A stretch of DNA of 64,000 nt from Leptospira neocaledonica (GCF_002812205.1 NZ_NPEA01000009.1:124001-188000); one strand, 5' to 3'. Shown: positions 48,758 through 58,695, numbered from the stretch's first letter. A program made the numbers and translations. Notes: generated from the letters alone by a model not told the origin.

Positions 48758-49561
48758 TCAGGTGACTGCCGTCTTAGATAAGAATTTAGCGAAAGCCTTA
48801 GGAAAATAATGTCTTAAGAATAGACCGAATTTCTCTTTTCCGCCTGCGATGATCACTTGCAGATCTTCGTTTTCGATTGCATCTAAAATTTTGCGAGCGC
48901 ATTCGTCCGCATCGATTCCGTTCTCGATCACACTATCCATTTTTTTCTGAGGACTTCCATCTCCTTTGAGTGCGTTATGCGAAATATTGGTTTTGACGAA
49001 ACCTGGATATACTAAGGTAACTTTCAAATTTTCTTTTGCATTTTCCGCTCTAAGTGCTTCGTAAAAACCGGTTAATGCAAATTTGGTGGAAGAATATCCG
49101 GTTCTAAGTGGAACCCCGATAAGTCCAGCAACACTCGCGATGGTAGAAACCCAACCTTGTTTTCTCGCTCTCATATGCGGGAGCACTGCGAGAGTCAGGG
49201 CGATATTACCGAAATAATTTACCTTCATCAAAGTTTCATAAGTCTCGAGGGAAGTCTCGTGAGCCAAGGAACGTTGGCTGATCCCGCCATTATTGATGAG
49301 AACATCTATCTTTCCGAAAGTTTTGAGTACTTGAGCAGGAGCCTTTCCTAACTTTTTATAATCTTCCAGGTCCAAAGGAAGGATCATGCTGTTTGAATCT
49401 GTTAGTCCGTTTTCTTTGCGAACTCTTTTGAGTTCTTTTTCTCTCCTGGAAGAAAGAACTAATGTCGCTCCTCTTCTCGCGGCTTCTTTTACTAAGGACT
49501 CTCCGATCCCAGAAGAGGCTCCAGTAATCCATACAACTTTGTCTTTGAAAAATTCTCCCAT
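48758..49561 (-). CDS. Short-chain dehydrogenase/reductase
   Basis: 267 residues. The NAD(P) motif is TGASSGIGES, then NNGGISQRS, and catalytic S in STIASVAG with YxxxK in GYSSTKFALTG. Classical SDR of unknown substrate; not a recent duplicate of the SDR at 44535 (different C-terminus). The stop is 1 base from the palindrome of repeat copy B. It lies downstream of the UbiA-like gene on the same strand. Confidence 0.86.
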   Translation of the reverse strand: MGEFFKDKVVWITGASSGIGESLVKEAARRGATLVLSSRREKELKRVRKENGLTDSNSMILPLDLEDYKKLGKAPAQVLKTFGKIDVLINNGGISQRSLAHETSLETYETLMKVNYFGNIALTLAVLPHMRARKQGWVSTIASVAGLIGVPLRTGYSSTKFALTGFYEALRAENAKENLKVTLVYPGFVKTNISHNALKGDGSPQKKMDSVIENGIDADECARKILDAIENEDLQVIIAGGKEKFGLFLRHYFPKAFAKFLSKTAVT

Positions 49562-49604
49562 ATTTTTATCTCCGATATTAAATTTCTTAGGCGGCGTATA
49601 AGAT

Positions 49605-50462
49605 CTAAAGGGAGTTTAAAAACCAAGGGAACAATCCCAAGATAAAAACACCTTCTCCAAGGATCCTATACTTTTGAGAATCTTGGAATTTATCCGCGTA
49701 ACGCAGGATTCCTCCCGGAACTGCACAGATGAGAGCGATCACCAAAGAGGCCGAAACCGAGGTGCCCGGCGCCCATTTCCTTATTCCGCCGGCCAATACT
49801 AAGGCAGCCAGAAATCCGAGCAAGGACAATCGTAACACCCACTCCTTAGCAAGCTTCGGAGAGAGAACTCCTAATAGATAAACTTGGCCTTCCTTAGCGT
49901 CTAACTCTGCTTCCATGAGAGAGTTCATTACTAAATTTAGAACGGTGCCTAAAAAAAATAAGAAAAGAAGAAGGGGAACTGTCCAAGAACGAAACCCTAC
50001 AACCAATAGAGGACCGAACCAGACACCTAAAGTATAGATCAATGCTACTGAGAATTCTTTTCCGAAACGTATCTTTCCCCAACGAGCGATCCCTAGATGA
50101 AGAATAGCCAAAGCTGATAATAATACTCCGCCTAATAACACGATCTCTCTTAATAATAGGAATGCGAGAACTGCGGAAATGATTGCCGCAATTGTGCAGA
50201 GTATTGTCAAAACTTTGGAATGATCGTAGTGGAATTTGTGACGCGGGTTGATTGAATCTTCTCCCACTTTCTTTCCATCTAATAAATGATCTAAGGTGTA
50301 GATGACCCAAACGCTTAAGGGAAGAAGAAACCACCATACTGTTTTCATCTTGGCGCCCGTTACTACTGTGGCCAGAGCCCCGGAACCTAAAACGCCAAGA
50401 CATATATCCAAGCTTAGTACATGAACATAAAACCAAAGTTTGTTTTCTAAAACGTTTCGCAT
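49605..50462 (-). CDS. Multi-spanning membrane protein, possibly UbiA-like
   Basis: 285 residues with eight to nine hydrophobic segments across its length. The only motif is an aspartate pair, VIYTLDHLLDGKKVGED, after the second segment, which recalls the first DxxxD of UbiA prenyltransferases. The second aspartate motif is not clear (NSLMEAELDAKEG may be it). No product can be named. It sits between an MscS-type channel and an SDR on the minus strand. Confidence 0.5.
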   Translation of the reverse strand: MRNVLENKLWFYVHVLSLDICLGVLGSGALATVVTGAKMKTVWWFLLPLSVWVIYTLDHLLDGKKVGEDSINPRHKFHYDHSKVLTILCTIAAIISAVLAFLLLREIVLLGGVLLSALAILHLGIARWGKIRFGKEFSVALIYTLGVWFGPLLVVGFRSWTVPLLLFLFFLGTVLNLVMNSLMEAELDAKEGQVYLLGVLSPKLAKEWVLRLSLLGFLAALVLAGGIRKWAPGTSVSASLVIALICAVPGGILRYADKFQDSQKYRILGEGVFILGLFPWFLNSL

Positions 50463-50511
50463 ACGGTTTCTTTTACGACGGATTTCCGCAAATAGATTAG
50501 GTTGTTTCGGA

Positions 50512-51531
50512 TTATTTTACTGTGTTCGCGGATATGTTATCGATTCCTTCTGATCTAAATTGAGAATGCAAGGATTTTATGAAAACGGATTTAATTTGTC
50601 CCGAGTCGTCTATATTTTTTAAAGGAAGATGTAGCACTAAATCGATATTCGATTGACCGAAAGAAACATAACGAAATGAAATTTTGGATTCGTTATAACC
50701 GCCTTTTCCATAGATCTGTGTTAGAGAAAAATTTGCGACCTGACCGAGAATGGATTCTAATTTTTCTAAATTTCCTTCTTTAGGGATGCTGATCTCTAGT
50801 TCGGTCCAAAGTCCCGTGTTTGTAAGACTATAATTTGTATAAGTAGTCTTGGACATCTTTGCATTTGGGATAATGATCGTGCTTCCATTTCTTTTTTTGA
50901 GAGAAGTAGTTCTCCAATTGATATCTTCTACCAGACCTTCTTCTCCGGTCTCTAAAGAAATATAATCTCCTACGGATACTTTTTTACCGAGTAAAACTCC
51001 AAGCCCTGCAAACAAATTAGAAAGAGTTTCCTGCAAACCTAACGCGAATGCAAGACCTCCGACTCCTAATGCTGTTAATGCAGGAGTAACGGAGATACCG
51101 AGAGTTTGTAATGCGACCAAACCTCCAGTGAGTAAGATCAGCATCCGAACTATATTATTCAGTATGGATGCAGAAGGGAGAAGTCCTTCTGCCTTTGAAG
51201 AATATAAAGTAAAAGCTCCGGAACCGACTCTGGCAAAGGAAAATGTGAAAACCAAGATCCCGAATACTTTCAGATAGAGAGAAATTTTTTCTTCGGAGGA
51301 ATCTTCTAATTTCAGAAAGCGAAGAGCGGTATATAATCCAAAAATAAAAAAGGAAAATCTAACTAAGGAAAGTAGCGCGGTATAAAGAGGATGATTGGTG
51401 TCTAGCTGGTCTTTTGTTAGAGTTTTTGCGAGTCTAGGAACTATGAACCCACCGAAAAGATAACCCAAAAGAATTCCGGAAATAACCGAAATTACTGCAA
51501 GCAACCAATTAGAACCTAAAATCGAGTCCAT
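50512..51531 (-). CDS. MscS-type mechanosensitive ion channel
   Basis: 339 residues from ATG 51531; GGGAG lies about 9 bases upstream of it and only 1 base from the ATG at 51540. Three or four membrane helices precede the MscS core. The pore helix and beta domain are visible as LGVGGLAFALGLQETLSNLF, GDYISLETGEEGLVEDI and RNGSTIIIPNAKMSK. It opens under membrane tension in hypo-osmotic shock, releasing ions. Confidence 0.9.
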   Translation of the reverse strand: MDSILGSNWLLAVISVISGILLGYLFGGFIVPRLAKTLTKDQLDTNHPLYTALLSLVRFSFFIFGLYTALRFLKLEDSSEEKISLYLKVFGILVFTFSFARVGSGAFTLYSSKAEGLLPSASILNNIVRMLILLTGGLVALQTLGISVTPALTALGVGGLAFALGLQETLSNLFAGLGVLLGKKVSVGDYISLETGEEGLVEDINWRTTSLKKRNGSTIIIPNAKMSKTTYTNYSLTNTGLWTELEISIPKEGNLEKLESILGQVANFSLTQIYGKGGYNESKISFRYVSFGQSNIDLVLHLPLKNIDDSGQIKSVFIKSLHSQFRSEGIDNISANTVK

Positions 51532-51683
51532 CCAAATCATTCTCCCAGATTAAGAGGAAGTATTTTCTAGAAAAGAAAAAATGGAAGTGCCGAATTATGT
51601 GGCAAACCGAGGGCAAATCTAAAGAGAGATAAAATAGGATTTTGGAATGACAAACTGGATAGATTTCTGAGACTCCTATCCCC

Positions 51684-54017
51684 ATGCAAGAGGGAGTAGG
51701 AAAAAATCAAATTTTAGAAGTTCCTCTGACGGACACTATGTCCGCGTACTCTTTACGATTTCCGGAAGAAGGCGGAAATCTTTCCGAATGGATGGACGAG
51801 ATCCATACTAGAGGTATCCAAGAAGTAGTTTTTTGGGGAACGAAATCGGAAGCAAGTGGTTGGAAAAATAGCCAGCTATTTAGGGATCTGGTAAAAAAAC
51901 TCCAGGAGGATAAGATCCGTCTATCTACGATGGACGGCGCAAAGTTCCGTTCTTCTCCCGACTCTGCGCGAAAATTGGATCGTTTCCTTCGATCTCATTT
52001 AGGTTCTGTTCTAGTTTGTTATTCTGAAAATGAAGCGATTGAATTCGTAAAATTAATGCAGGAGTTACTTTCCGGTAAAAAGGAAGAATCTACAAAAGTA
52101 TATACACCATATTCTCCTAATATAGTATCTGAAAAATCTAAAAAAGAAAAACAAGAGCCTCCTAAAAATCACGGAGAGGATTTTAAAGCCTCCAGGATCA
52201 CTATTCGAGTGAAACTTCTTGCGATCGTTTCGGCAATCGTGGTGGTGAGCATGGGACTTGTGATCGGGCTTGCTACCAATCTTTTTAGAAATTATACAGT
52301 ATCACTCATCCAGGAATATAACTTAAGCTTAGCAAGATTGACCGGACTTCAAGTCGGTCTTAGGATCAAGGAACTTTCTACTAAATCATCCGAGTTTGCA
52401 GACAAATGGAATATTCGTCCTTCTAAAGGTTCTGATTCTAAAAAGATTGCTCCACCTGCTTATATCTCCGGGTTCTTTTCTACTCATCCTAAAATTCTTG
52501 CTTGGGGAAAATACGAACAAGGAGAATCCATACTCGTTTTTAATCCGAGATTTTTAAGAGATCTAAGGAAAGAAGAAGATGAGGTCCGTGCTCTATGGAT
52601 CTCCATTCCAAAAGAAGATAAGGAGAAATTTTTCGCTTCCGAATTCGAGTCCACTCGATTGGAAAATATCAGTTCTAAATTCGGATTCCCTGCAGTACTT
52701 TTTATAGAGAAAGATTTATCCGGTAAAGGGCATGGTTTCTTCTTAATATCTCCTCAAGATCTTTGGGAAGCGGCCAGATCGGCTTTGCAAACTGAATTAT
52801 TCGCGATCTGGGTAGTAGATTCCAGGGGAAGGTTAGTCGCTCATACGGAAGAATCCGAAACGGTTTCCGCAAAAGATTATTCTAAAAATCCTCTAGTCCA
52901 ATTTTTATTAAGAAGCCCAGCAGATAACGGATCCCAAACTTCCGTCTTCGAAGGAAAAGAAACTTTAGGATCTTTCCAACAATTAGAAGATGGGAACCTC
53001 GCAGTAGTATCTTCCATCGAAGCTGATAAAGCATTCGAAGCGGTATATAAGATCAGAAGGCAGAATTTTTATATTCTAATCTCGATCTTGAGCCTTGCAT
53101 TCTTGGTAGTGTTCCTTTTCTCCAGAACTTTGACTGTTCCACTCATCAATCTATTGAGTGCGACTAGACAGATCGAAAGAGGAAATTATAAGGTAGGGAT
53201 CAAACCGGTAACCAGAGACGAAGTTGGAGTTCTAACAAATTCATTTCTTAAGATGGCCCACGGGTTAGAAGAAAGAGAAAAGATTAAAGACACTTTCGGA
53301 AAATTCGTAAACAAGGAAATCGCAGAAAGGGCCCTCGCGGGAGATATGCCATTAGGCGGGGTCACTAAGGACGTAACCGTATTCTTCTCCGATTTAAGAA
53401 ACTTCACCGGGATGTCCGAAAAATTAAAACCAAGCGAGGTGGTGGATTTTCTAAACGCTTACTTCACTGAAATGGTAGAGTGTATTTATCTCACGGAAGG
53501 GATCGTGGATAAGTTCATCGGCGACGCGATTATGGCCCATTGGGGTGCATTGTATTCAGATGGAAATGATGCAAGGAATGCCATTAACTCCGCACTTCTG
53601 ATGAGAAATGCATTATTCGAATTCAATCGTATCGGCAATGAGATTGGAAGACCTCAAGCAAGATTCGGATGTGGGATCAATACAGGGCCTGTGGTAGTAG
53701 GTCAGATAGGTTCTGAAAAAAAACTAGAGTTCACAGTAATTGGAGACGCAGTCAATCTTGCTTCTCGTATAGAATATCTAACCAAAGATTTTGGAACCGA
53801 TATATTAGTTTCAGATACATCTTATGAAGAAGTAAAAGATCATTATAAGTTTGAAGAACTTCCTCCTGTTTGGATCCGAGGAAAAGAAAAGCCTCAAAAG
53901 CTTTATGCAGTTTTAGGTTGGTTAGATGATCCGGATTGTCCGAAAAATTTACAGGAACTCCGCAAGATCTGCGGAATACCAGAACCAGATTCTCCTTCTA
54001 AGGCAATTGCGGGCTAA
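51684..54017 (+). CDS. Membrane-bound class III adenylate cyclase with sensor domain and HAMP
   Basis: 777 residues. An N-terminal cytoplasmic part (1-170) of unrecognised fold is followed by TM1 (about 178-201), a periplasmic sensor region (202-457), TM2 (461-480), a HAMP domain (481-532) and a cyclase domain (560-735). Metal aspartates are D570 (FFSDLRNFT) and D614 (FIGDAIMA). The purine-selecting pair K610 and T684 fits ATP, and N691/R695 (AVNLASR) stabilise the transition state. It should make cAMP in response to an external signal. Followed 3 bases on by a FecR gene. Confidence 0.92.
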   Translation: MQEGVGKNQILEVPLTDTMSAYSLRFPEEGGNLSEWMDEIHTRGIQEVVFWGTKSEASGWKNSQLFRDLVKKLQEDKIRLSTMDGAKFRSSPDSARKLDRFLRSHLGSVLVCYSENEAIEFVKLMQELLSGKKEESTKVYTPYSPNIVSEKSKKEKQEPPKNHGEDFKASRITIRVKLLAIVSAIVVVSMGLVIGLATNLFRNYTVSLIQEYNLSLARLTGLQVGLRIKELSTKSSEFADKWNIRPSKGSDSKKIAPPAYISGFFSTHPKILAWGKYEQGESILVFNPRFLRDLRKEEDEVRALWISIPKEDKEKFFASEFESTRLENISSKFGFPAVLFIEKDLSGKGHGFFLISPQDLWEAARSALQTELFAIWVVDSRGRLVAHTEESETVSAKDYSKNPLVQFLLRSPADNGSQTSVFEGKETLGSFQQLEDGNLAVVSSIEADKAFEAVYKIRRQNFYILISILSLAFLVVFLFSRTLTVPLINLLSATRQIERGNYKVGIKPVTRDEVGVLTNSFLKMAHGLEEREKIKDTFGKFVNKEIAERALAGDMPLGGVTKDVTVFFSDLRNFTGMSEKLKPSEVVDFLNAYFTEMVECIYLTEGIVDKFIGDAIMAHWGALYSDGNDARNAINSALLMRNALFEFNRIGNEIGRPQARFGCGINTGPVVVGQIGSEKKLEFTVIGDAVNLASRIEYLTKDFGTDILVSDTSYEEVKDHYKFEELPPVWIRGKEKPQKLYAVLGWLDDPDCPKNLQELRKICGIPEPDSPSKAIAG

Positions 54018-54020
54018 GAT

Positions 54021-55532
54021 ATGGACTGGAGAATATACAAAAGAGAATGGCAGGTAGGGATAGGCTGCTTCATTGTACTTTTCTTATCTTTATACCTTCT
54101 GTATTTCGAATCCAAATCAAACGGAGGAGTCGGAAAGGAGATCATGGGAACTGTCTCCTTTCGTTACAAAACAGCCCAAAGAAAATTCCCGGATAGAATG
54201 TTATGGGAAGATCTGGAACAAGGAATGCCTGTATATGATAGGGACTCTATCCGAACAGACGAGGCTTCCGAAGCAGTGGTATTTTTAAAATCAGGAACTC
54301 GGATAGAATTAGATCCTCAGTCTATGGTCGTTCTCCAATTAAAGGAGAATCGAGAAAACCTGGATCTGAACGAAGGAAATATACTCGTAGAGAGTGGGAA
54401 AAAAGTTCTCTCTGTTATTGCCGGAACAGTAGGATTAGAAGCGGAACTAGGTTCCAAATTCCAAGTTACCAGAAATGAAAATGGTACTAGAGTTGATGTA
54501 GAGAGAGGACAGGTAGAATGGTCCGAAGATGGTACCGTTAAACAAACATTAGGTGATAAAGAAAGTTCCCTAAATGGAAATAAACTCAATCAAAATTGGA
54601 GCCTTGTTAGTCCGGAAGATTCTTTTCGATATTTCCCTGCAGAAATGGAACAGACAGTCGAATTCCGTTGGGAAGGCGGAGAAGATGGTATATTAGAAAT
54701 TTCTCATAGACGGGACTTCTCCGTTTATATCTCCAAAAGGCCTTCTAAAGAACCTTATTATAAACAAAAATTTCCGGAAGGGATCTATTTTTGGAGGATC
54801 AACTCCAAGGATGGAAAAAAAATTTCCGAAGTCCGAAAATTCAGAGTTCTTCCGAACTTTCCTGTAGAATTACATTATCCTAAAAAAGATATTTCTCAAG
54901 AAGACAGGACCGTCGCATTCTCCTGGGCAAAACAGAAAATAGCAAGCGGTTATAAATTGCAGATTTCTGCAGATCCAAATTTCGGAGCACTTTCCGAGAC
55001 CCAAGTATTCCGCACGAATTTTTCACTTACTTTGGATCCTGGGACTTATTACTGGAGAATACAGTCTTATACGAATCTTCCCGGAACGGAAACATTCTCG
55101 GAAGTACGTAAATTTTCTATTTCACTTCCTACTATCCAGGTTGCGGAAACAAAACAAGAGATTCTTGCGACTTCCGAAACAAAGGATAATGCGGATCTTT
55201 CCGTAGATTTCCCGAAAAACGGTGCCGTCGTGGATATGACCGGTAAAGAAAGTATCTCTTTTCGCTGGAAATTCTCCACCAAACAGAAGCAAAGCGAATG
55301 GAAATTTCGTCTTTTCTATAAGAGAGGTTCGGGTGACGAGCTAATCTACGAAAAAAAGACAAAAGGTGACAGGTTGGTATTCAAAGACTTGGAAAAATTG
55401 GATGTAGGAACATTCCATTGGACCATAGAATCTGATTCGGACCCGAACCTTAGATCAGAAGCGGATTTTAAAATATTACTTAGGGAAGAATTGGAAGCCC
55501 CGGAAACAAAATCCAGTGGCGCCCGCCCTTAA
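54021..55532 (+). CDS. FecR-domain membrane protein with fibronectin-like repeats
   Basis: 503 residues. One N-terminal membrane segment (about 13-30) leaves the rest outside the cytoplasm. The FecR domain (about 65-190) has SGTRIELDPQSMVVLQLKE and GNILVESGKKVLSVIAGTVG. Three or so repeats of about 90 residues follow, each with FRW or FSW (EFRWEGG, AFSWAKQ, SFRWKFS) and a TYYWRI/GTFHWTI-type strand, in the manner of Ig or FN3 modules. No ECF sigma factor is adjacent. It lies in the cyclase operon. Confidence 0.78.
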   Translation: MDWRIYKREWQVGIGCFIVLFLSLYLLYFESKSNGGVGKEIMGTVSFRYKTAQRKFPDRMLWEDLEQGMPVYDRDSIRTDEASEAVVFLKSGTRIELDPQSMVVLQLKENRENLDLNEGNILVESGKKVLSVIAGTVGLEAELGSKFQVTRNENGTRVDVERGQVEWSEDGTVKQTLGDKESSLNGNKLNQNWSLVSPEDSFRYFPAEMEQTVEFRWEGGEDGILEISHRRDFSVYISKRPSKEPYYKQKFPEGIYFWRINSKDGKKISEVRKFRVLPNFPVELHYPKKDISQEDRTVAFSWAKQKIASGYKLQISADPNFGALSETQVFRTNFSLTLDPGTYYWRIQSYTNLPGTETFSEVRKFSISLPTIQVAETKQEILATSETKDNADLSVDFPKNGAVVDMTGKESISFRWKFSTKQKQSEWKFRLFYKRGSGDELIYEKKTKGDRLVFKDLEKLDVGTFHWTIESDSDPNLRSEADFKILLREELEAPETKSSGARP

Positions 55533-55541
55533 GGAGAAGGC

Positions 55542-56369
55542 ATGTCTTTGTTCCGCGGAAAAAATTTCGCTCTGCTATTTCAGTTTATTCTAATATTCTT
55601 TTTCGTATCCTCAGGCGTATTCGCTGAGAAAAAAAGTTTCGTATATTATATAGAATGGAAAGAAGTAAAAGGAAGCCGCGGTTACGTGGTAGAAGTCCGA
55701 AAAGCGGAACCTCCTCAAGAATTATTTTTGGAGAAGAAGGTTTCCGAGAATGAAATAGAATTTTCCTTAGAAGCGGGAACCTATGAATATAGGATCGCTG
55801 CATTAAATAGATTCGGAAAACCTTCTGCATTCACTAACTGGACAAATTTTAAAGTAGAACAAGACCGCCCGAAAGCAGTCGCTATGGCTGAAAAAGAAGA
55901 GGCAAGTAAAGGAATCAAAACTTCTAAGTTTGTTTGGATCCCAGGAACGGGATATTATTCCAAAGGAGAACGTTGGAAGTCCTACGGGATCTGGGCTTGG
56001 TTCGGATTTCTCGCCTATCTCGGAAATTCGGAAAGAGAGTCAGGGAATATTCTCGCCTCAAAGCCGTTAAACGATCCGATGAATATCGGTATATTAAGTT
56101 TAAATCTACCTTCTGCTTTTACTCTTTATCTTTGGCAGGCGAGAGAGAATGATAAGAAAGAATATGAAATACACCAGAACAATCAGGTTCTCTTAGGAGG
56201 AGCGGCAATTGTAAGCGTTGCACTTTCTCTTTGGTTGGAGAATAAACTTCCGCAAGGAGATACTGTTCAATTCAAGGTGAGTCCTGATAGAGGCGGAAAC
56301 CTAAATACTTTTGCAAATACTGGATTTTCTCAGAACAGATGGGAAGTCCAATATACAAGGAGCTTCTGA
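55542..56369 (+). CDS. Exported protein with FN3-like domain and C-terminal membrane segments
   Basis: 275 residues. Signal peptide ending VSSGVFA. Residues 28-110 form a fibronectin-like unit (VYYIEWKEVKGSRGYVVEVR, GTYEYRIAALN). From about residue 130, VWIPGTGYYSKGERWKSYGI and two later hydrophobic stretches resemble small membrane proteins of the DUF5683 kind. Third gene of the cyclase set, 9 bases after the FecR gene and 3 before the DUF1554 gene. Confidence 0.6.
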   Translation: MSLFRGKNFALLFQFILIFFFVSSGVFAEKKSFVYYIEWKEVKGSRGYVVEVRKAEPPQELFLEKKVSENEIEFSLEAGTYEYRIAALNRFGKPSAFTNWTNFKVEQDRPKAVAMAEKEEASKGIKTSKFVWIPGTGYYSKGERWKSYGIWAWFGFLAYLGNSERESGNILASKPLNDPMNIGILSLNLPSAFTLYLWQARENDKKEYEIHQNNQVLLGGAAIVSVALSLWLENKLPQGDTVQFKVSPDRGGNLNTFANTGFSQNRWEVQYTRSF

Positions 56370-56372
56370 TCT

Positions 56373-56978
56373 ATGGCTCTTCGAATTTATACTTTGTTCA
56401 TTCTACTTTCCGGGCTTTTTAGCTCCGCTTGCTCCAAACCGTTCCCTGGAGGAGATGAATTGATTCTCTTAGGACTTATAGGAAAAACACATTATTTGTT
56501 CGTTACTACTTCTACCAATACGGGAGATTTAGGCGGAGTTGCAGGAGCCGACCTGATCTGCCAAAGTGCGAAAACTGCAGAGGTTCCTGATCTACCCGGA
56601 TCCCCTTTGGAATATGTAGCCTTGATTGCTTCTTCAACCAGGGTTCCCGGAGGCCTTGGCTGGCCCTTACTTGCAGGCACGAAATATTACGCAATGTCTC
56701 CAAGCGAAACTTTGATCTTTCATACGGACAGCTCCGGACTTCCTGTTCTGCCGATGAACAGCGCGACTGGAATTCCAGGAGCTGGGGATTATTGGACAGG
56801 AATTTCAAATTCTGGCTCTGGCTATGGTACTGGGACCACTTGTTCCAATTGGATGTCTGCAAACGCTGCGATCGATGCAAGTTACGGCAGCCCGGGAAGT
56901 CAGACCGAGACTGCATTTGATAGTGGATTCGGAAATGCTTGCGACACCCCTTTAAGTTTACTCTGCGTTAGAAATTAA
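56373..56978 (+). CDS. DUF1554 lipoprotein
   Basis: 201 residues. Lipobox FSSAC (Cys about residue 20). The body matches the DUF1554 type expanded in leptospires: LFVTTSTNTGDLGGVAGADL, ICQSAKTA, and a C-terminal cysteine pair (CSNW near 160, GNACDTPLSLLCVRN). The fold is related to lectin/endostatin-like modules; ligand unknown. Its TAA is interlocked with the TAA of the convergent response-regulator gene (TTAA). Confidence 0.8.
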   Translation: MALRIYTLFILLSGLFSSACSKPFPGGDELILLGLIGKTHYLFVTTSTNTGDLGGVAGADLICQSAKTAEVPDLPGSPLEYVALIASSTRVPGGLGWPLLAGTKYYAMSPSETLIFHTDSSGLPVLPMNSATGIPGAGDYWTGISNSGSGYGTGTTCSNWMSANAAIDASYGSPGSQTETAFDSGFGNACDTPLSLLCVRN

Positions 56979-57649
56979 CTTTCTACAATACCTGCGCGGA
57001 TCGCATAGACTACCAAGTCCGCCACTTTGTGTAAGTCCAACTTTTTCATAATATTGGCTCTATGCACTTTTACGGTAGCAGGAGAGATATGAAGAAGTTT
57101 CCCTATCTTCTCGTTGGAATTCCCCTCGGAGATCAATTTTAAGATCTGTCTTTCTCTGTCGGAAAGAACGGAAAATACGGAAGGACCTTCTTCCTGAAGT
57201 TCTCCCGTTTTTTTGCGACCTATTCCTGAGAGAACTCTGGTTGCAATCCTTGGGCTCAGATAAGTTTCTTTTCTGCGAACAGCATCTATTGCTCTCAGGA
57301 GATCTTCTCCTGCATCGTCTTTTAGAACGTAACCATTGATGCCTAGGTCCACCAGTTTTTGGATATATTCTTCGTTATCATGTCTGGATAGAATGATGAC
57401 CTGTACTTTAGGATAATATCTTTTGACTCCCTTGACGAGGTCAATGCCGCTGACTCCAGGCATAGAGATATCTGTGATTAGAATATCGGGTTCTAATTTT
57501 CCGATTTCGTCTAGCGCTTGTTCGGCGTTCCCGTTTTCACCGATGATTTCCAGATCGTTTTGTCCGGAAATAATCAGTCTAAGACCTTCTCTTAAGATGG
57601 CATGGTCGTCTACAAGATAGAGTTTGCAAACGGAGGGTTGGGCGTTCAT
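56975..57649 (-). CDS. NarL/FixJ family response regulator
   Basis: 224 residues. The receiver domain has D14/D15, phosphoacceptor D60 (ILITDISMPG) and the conserved K in GYVLKDDAG. The LuxR-type helix-turn-helix is at about 155-215 (LSDRERQILKLISEGNSNEK, SPATVKVHRANIMKKL). Its ATG overlaps the TGA of the kinase gene (ATGA), so the two form one system. Target genes are not evident. Confidence 0.94.
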   Translation of the reverse strand: MNAQPSVCKLYLVDDHAILREGLRLIISGQNDLEIIGENGNAEQALDEIGKLEPDILITDISMPGVSGIDLVKGVKRYYPKVQVIILSRHDNEEYIQKLVDLGINGYVLKDDAGEDLLRAIDAVRRKETYLSPRIATRVLSGIGRKKTGELQEEGPSVFSVLSDRERQILKLISEGNSNEKIGKLLHISPATVKVHRANIMKKLDLHKVADLVVYAIRAGIVES

Positions 57650-58695
57650 ACTTTCTCCTTGGAACGTTTTTTTAACGGGATCCTAAGCACGTACTGAGTG
57701 CCTTTATTAGGTTCCGTTTCTAAAAAAAGAGTACCGTTCAGGTCCTCGGTTCTTCTCCGAATATTTTCCAATCCGTATCCGGTAGAGTTTATTCTAGCTT
57801 CTTTTTCTTTAAATCCTTTTCCATTATCTTTTGCGGAAACTACCAAAGTATCTTTTTCCGAAAAGATCTTCAACTCCACTTTATTTGCTTGGGAGTGTTT
57901 CAGAATATTTGCACAAATTTCCTGTAATATTCGGAAAACTTGGTTCTGTATTTCCTGAGGAATTTTTTCGGGAACCTTAAACTCGGATTTTACTTTAATT
58001 TTCTGTATCGGAAAAATTTGGTTCGCTAGAGACTTTAAAGCTGCTTCCAGCCCTAGTTCTTTTAAGGAAGAAGGTTGCAAATTTGTGTAAATTTCGCGGA
58101 GTTCTTGGCTTGCTTTATCAATGAGTCCTAGACCGGAGCCGAAAGATTCGGGATGTTCCTTCTCCGATTTTTGATAAGCTTGGAAATGTAATTTTGCGGC
58201 AAGAATAAGTTGCCCAACTCCATCATGAAGTTCTCTTGCGAGTCTGGACCTTTCTTCTTCTTGGGAAGCGAGTACTTGTGTGTGAAGAGTTGCGATCTTC
58301 TTCTCTAACTTCTTATTTTCAGTGATATCTTTTAAGATCATACCCAGGCTATTTTTGAATTTAAAGATAGAATATCCGTAAGACTTCTTTCCTTTTTTGA
58401 ATTCCTGGTTTTGTAATTTTGTTTTGAGAGCCTTGTGGAGATTTTCTCTTAGGTTCGCTTCTTCTTTTGAATCCAATCTTAATAGATTGAATAGGTTTTT
58501 ACCCACTGGGCTTGCAAGTCTGAGCCTGAATTCTTTACGAAAGGATGCGTTTGCAAATCGGACAATATTGTTTTCGTCCAAGGCTACGATGGGAGAGATT
58601 TCTTCTACCAAGGATAGAAAATTAGAGGCCTGCTCCTTACCGGAATACGAGCCCGATTGTTTGGTGTCTTTTCGTTTGAGGAGTCCTGAAGCCAC
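57646..58695 (-). CDS. PAS-containing sensor histidine kinase, NarL type (HisKA_3)
   Basis: 349 residues with no membrane segment, so cytoplasmic. A PAS domain spans about residues 25-125. The dimerisation helix has phosphoacceptor H157 in RLARELHDGVGQLI. The ATPase domain shows an N box (EICANILKHSQ), G1 (DNGKGF) and G2 (GYGLENIRRR). It phosphorylates the adjacent response regulator. The PAS ligand is unknown. Confidence 0.93.
   Translation of the reverse strand: MASGLLKRKDTKQSGSYSGKEQASNFLSLVEEISPIVALDENNIVRFANASFRKEFRLRLASPVGKNLFNLLRLDSKEEANLRENLHKALKTKLQNQEFKKGKKSYGYSIFKFKNSLGMILKDITENKKLEKKIATLHTQVLASQEEERSRLARELHDGVGQLILAAKLHFQAYQKSEKEHPESFGSGLGLIDKASQELREIYTNLQPSSLKELGLEAALKSLANQIFPIQKIKVKSEFKVPEKIPQEIQNQVFRILQEICANILKHSQANKVELKIFSEKDTLVVSAKDNGKGFKEKEARINSTGYGLENIRRRTEDLNGTLFLETEPNKGTQYVLRIPLKKRSKEKV

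Noticed and set aside
44535..49561. The two SDR genes as a recent duplication
   Set aside because: Shared parts are limited to the generic SDR motifs; the C-terminal halves differ and they lie on opposite strands in different gene sets.
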